A stretch of DNA of 8,800 bases from JABWCE01 sp964355045. GTDB lineage: Bacteria > Bacteroidota > Bacteroidia > NS11-12g > UBA9320. The DNA lies in contig CAYHCM010000150.1 of the NCBI GenBank assembly GCA_964355045.1, positions 1 through 8,800 of the forward strand. Reading direction: 5' to 3'. This document shows positions 8,619 to 8,800 of the stretch, one piece after another; position 1 is the stretch's first letter; the number at the start of each line of letters is the position of its first letter. The notes below the pieces were generated by a model that saw only the letters and a list, made by a program, of their open reading frames with translations, was not told the origin of the DNA and made no database searches. The position numbers were made by a program, and so were the translations under genes.

Positions 8619-8640
8619 AGTTTAAAACTTTGGAAAAGTT
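8608..8640. repeat. Palindromic hairpin element, copy B, overlapping the radical SAM start region
   Basis: Arms at 8608-8623 and 8625-8640 are perfect 16-base complements around a single A. The stem contains the same AACTTTTCCAAAGTT as copy A at 3683-3716. It covers the TTG start option of the radical SAM gene and its upstream in-frame TAA. In the mRNA it would form a strong hairpin, either in the 5' leader (if ATG 8579 or 8576 is used) or over the start codon. Confidence 0.88.
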
Positions 8641-8645
8641 TGATT

Positions 8646-8653
8646 ACCTCCTT
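8646..8653 (-). promoter_or_regulatory. Perfect Shine-Dalgarno-like AAGGAGGT without a matching start codon
   Basis: On the minus strand AAGGAGGT (8653-8646) would pair very well with the 16S anti-SD. It lies about 27 bases before the TTG at 8618 and more than 60 bases before the ATGs at 8579/8576, with the hairpin between. Bacteroidota rarely rely on such sites. It may be chance or part of the repeat's flank (CCTGCCGAAGGAGG), or the hairpin could bring it closer to the start. Confidence 0.3.
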
Positions 8654-8684
8654 CGGCAGGATAGAACCGTTTTTAAAATCCAAT

Positions 8685-8692
8685 CAAAATTA
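8685..8692 (-). promoter_or_regulatory. Candidate -7 box for the radical SAM gene
   Basis: TAATTTTG on the minus strand (8692-8685) matches the Bacteroidota -7 consensus TAnnTTTG fully. It would give a leader of about 60 bases before the TTG or about 100 before the ATGs, carrying the SD-like site and hairpin. No TTTG is present at the -33 spacing, so the assignment is weak. Confidence 0.3.
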
Positions 8693-8718
8693 AATGAAAA
8701 TGAAAATTTGATTTAAAT

Positions 8719-8726
8719 TACTTTTG
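8719..8726 (+). promoter_or_regulatory. Candidate -7 box for the divergent plus-strand gene
   Basis: TACTTTTG matches TAnnTTTG fully and lies 7 bases before the ATG at 8734. Transcription would start almost at the start codon. A TTTG at 8707-8710 is too close to be the -33 box (8 bases instead of about 19-20). Confidence 0.3.
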
Positions 8727-8733
8727 TATTTTA

Positions 8734-8800
8734 ATGAATGAATTTGATTCTATAAAAATTGTAAGTCATTGGATTGAAACATCAGATGATGATTTTAATA
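8734..8800 (+). CDS. Start of a probable HEPN-domain protein (3' end outside window)
   Basis: ATG at 8734-8736 opens a frame that runs to the right edge: MNEFDSIKIVSHWIETSDDD followed by FN. The pattern of a short N-terminus, then a WIExSxxDF-type helix, is what I recall from small HEPN-domain proteins of Bacteroidota, in which a Trp and an Asp-rich turn precede the first helix. Family knowledge: such proteins often pair with a MNT nucleotidyltransferase as a toxin-antitoxin module, or act alone as putative RNases; the catalytic RxxxxH motif would lie beyond this window. Only 22 residues are seen, so the identification is tentative. It is transcribed away from the radical SAM gene. Confidence 0.45.
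   Translation, partial: MNEFDSIKIVSHWIETSDDDFN

Overview
The window comes from an AT-rich genome of the Bacteroidota (Flavobacteriia, Sphingobacteriia or Chitinophagia-like). The main evidence is two very long secreted proteins made of PKD-type beta-sandwich repeats. The complete one ends in a gliding-motility-associated C-terminal domain (CHU_C type, the type B sorting signal of the type IX secretion system), and the other enters the same domain at the window edge. Promoter-like boxes of the TAnnTTTG form seen in this phylum fit as well.

Layout, read along the minus strand: a radical SAM/SPASM enzyme (8618 to 7557) is followed after 56 bp by a complete 1248-residue PKD/T9SS protein (7500 to 3754). 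After a 127 bp gap comes a second, closely related protein (3626 to beyond base 1). Its frame is open throughout the window, and it is cut by the window edge about 40 codons before its expected stop. At the right edge a divergent gene starts on the plus strand at 8734. Only 22 codons are visible; they resemble the start of HEPN-domain proteins. The two gaps between genes that are longer than 100 bp each hold a copy of the same perfect hairpin (stem AACTTTTCCAAAGTT).

The two large genes are tandem paralogues with a mosaic pattern of divergence. By hand alignment, residues about 21-200 and 786-1208 are above 90% identical, while residues about 205-720 are only about 55-65% identical. Inside the N-terminal block is a 233 bp stretch (3018-3250 and 6892-7124) that is identical at every base, with abrupt edges against flanks that are about 70-80% identical. 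This looks like recent gene conversion. The proteins are rich in cysteine (36 in the complete copy). Most PKD units carry one Cys in the first strand and another in a late loop, which suggests one disulfide per unit.

The likely joint role is a cell-surface or secreted adhesin-like pair exported by the Sec pathway and then by T9SS. The radical SAM/SPASM enzyme lies directly upstream in the same orientation and may be cotranscribed. A functional link between it and the surface proteins is possible but is inference only.
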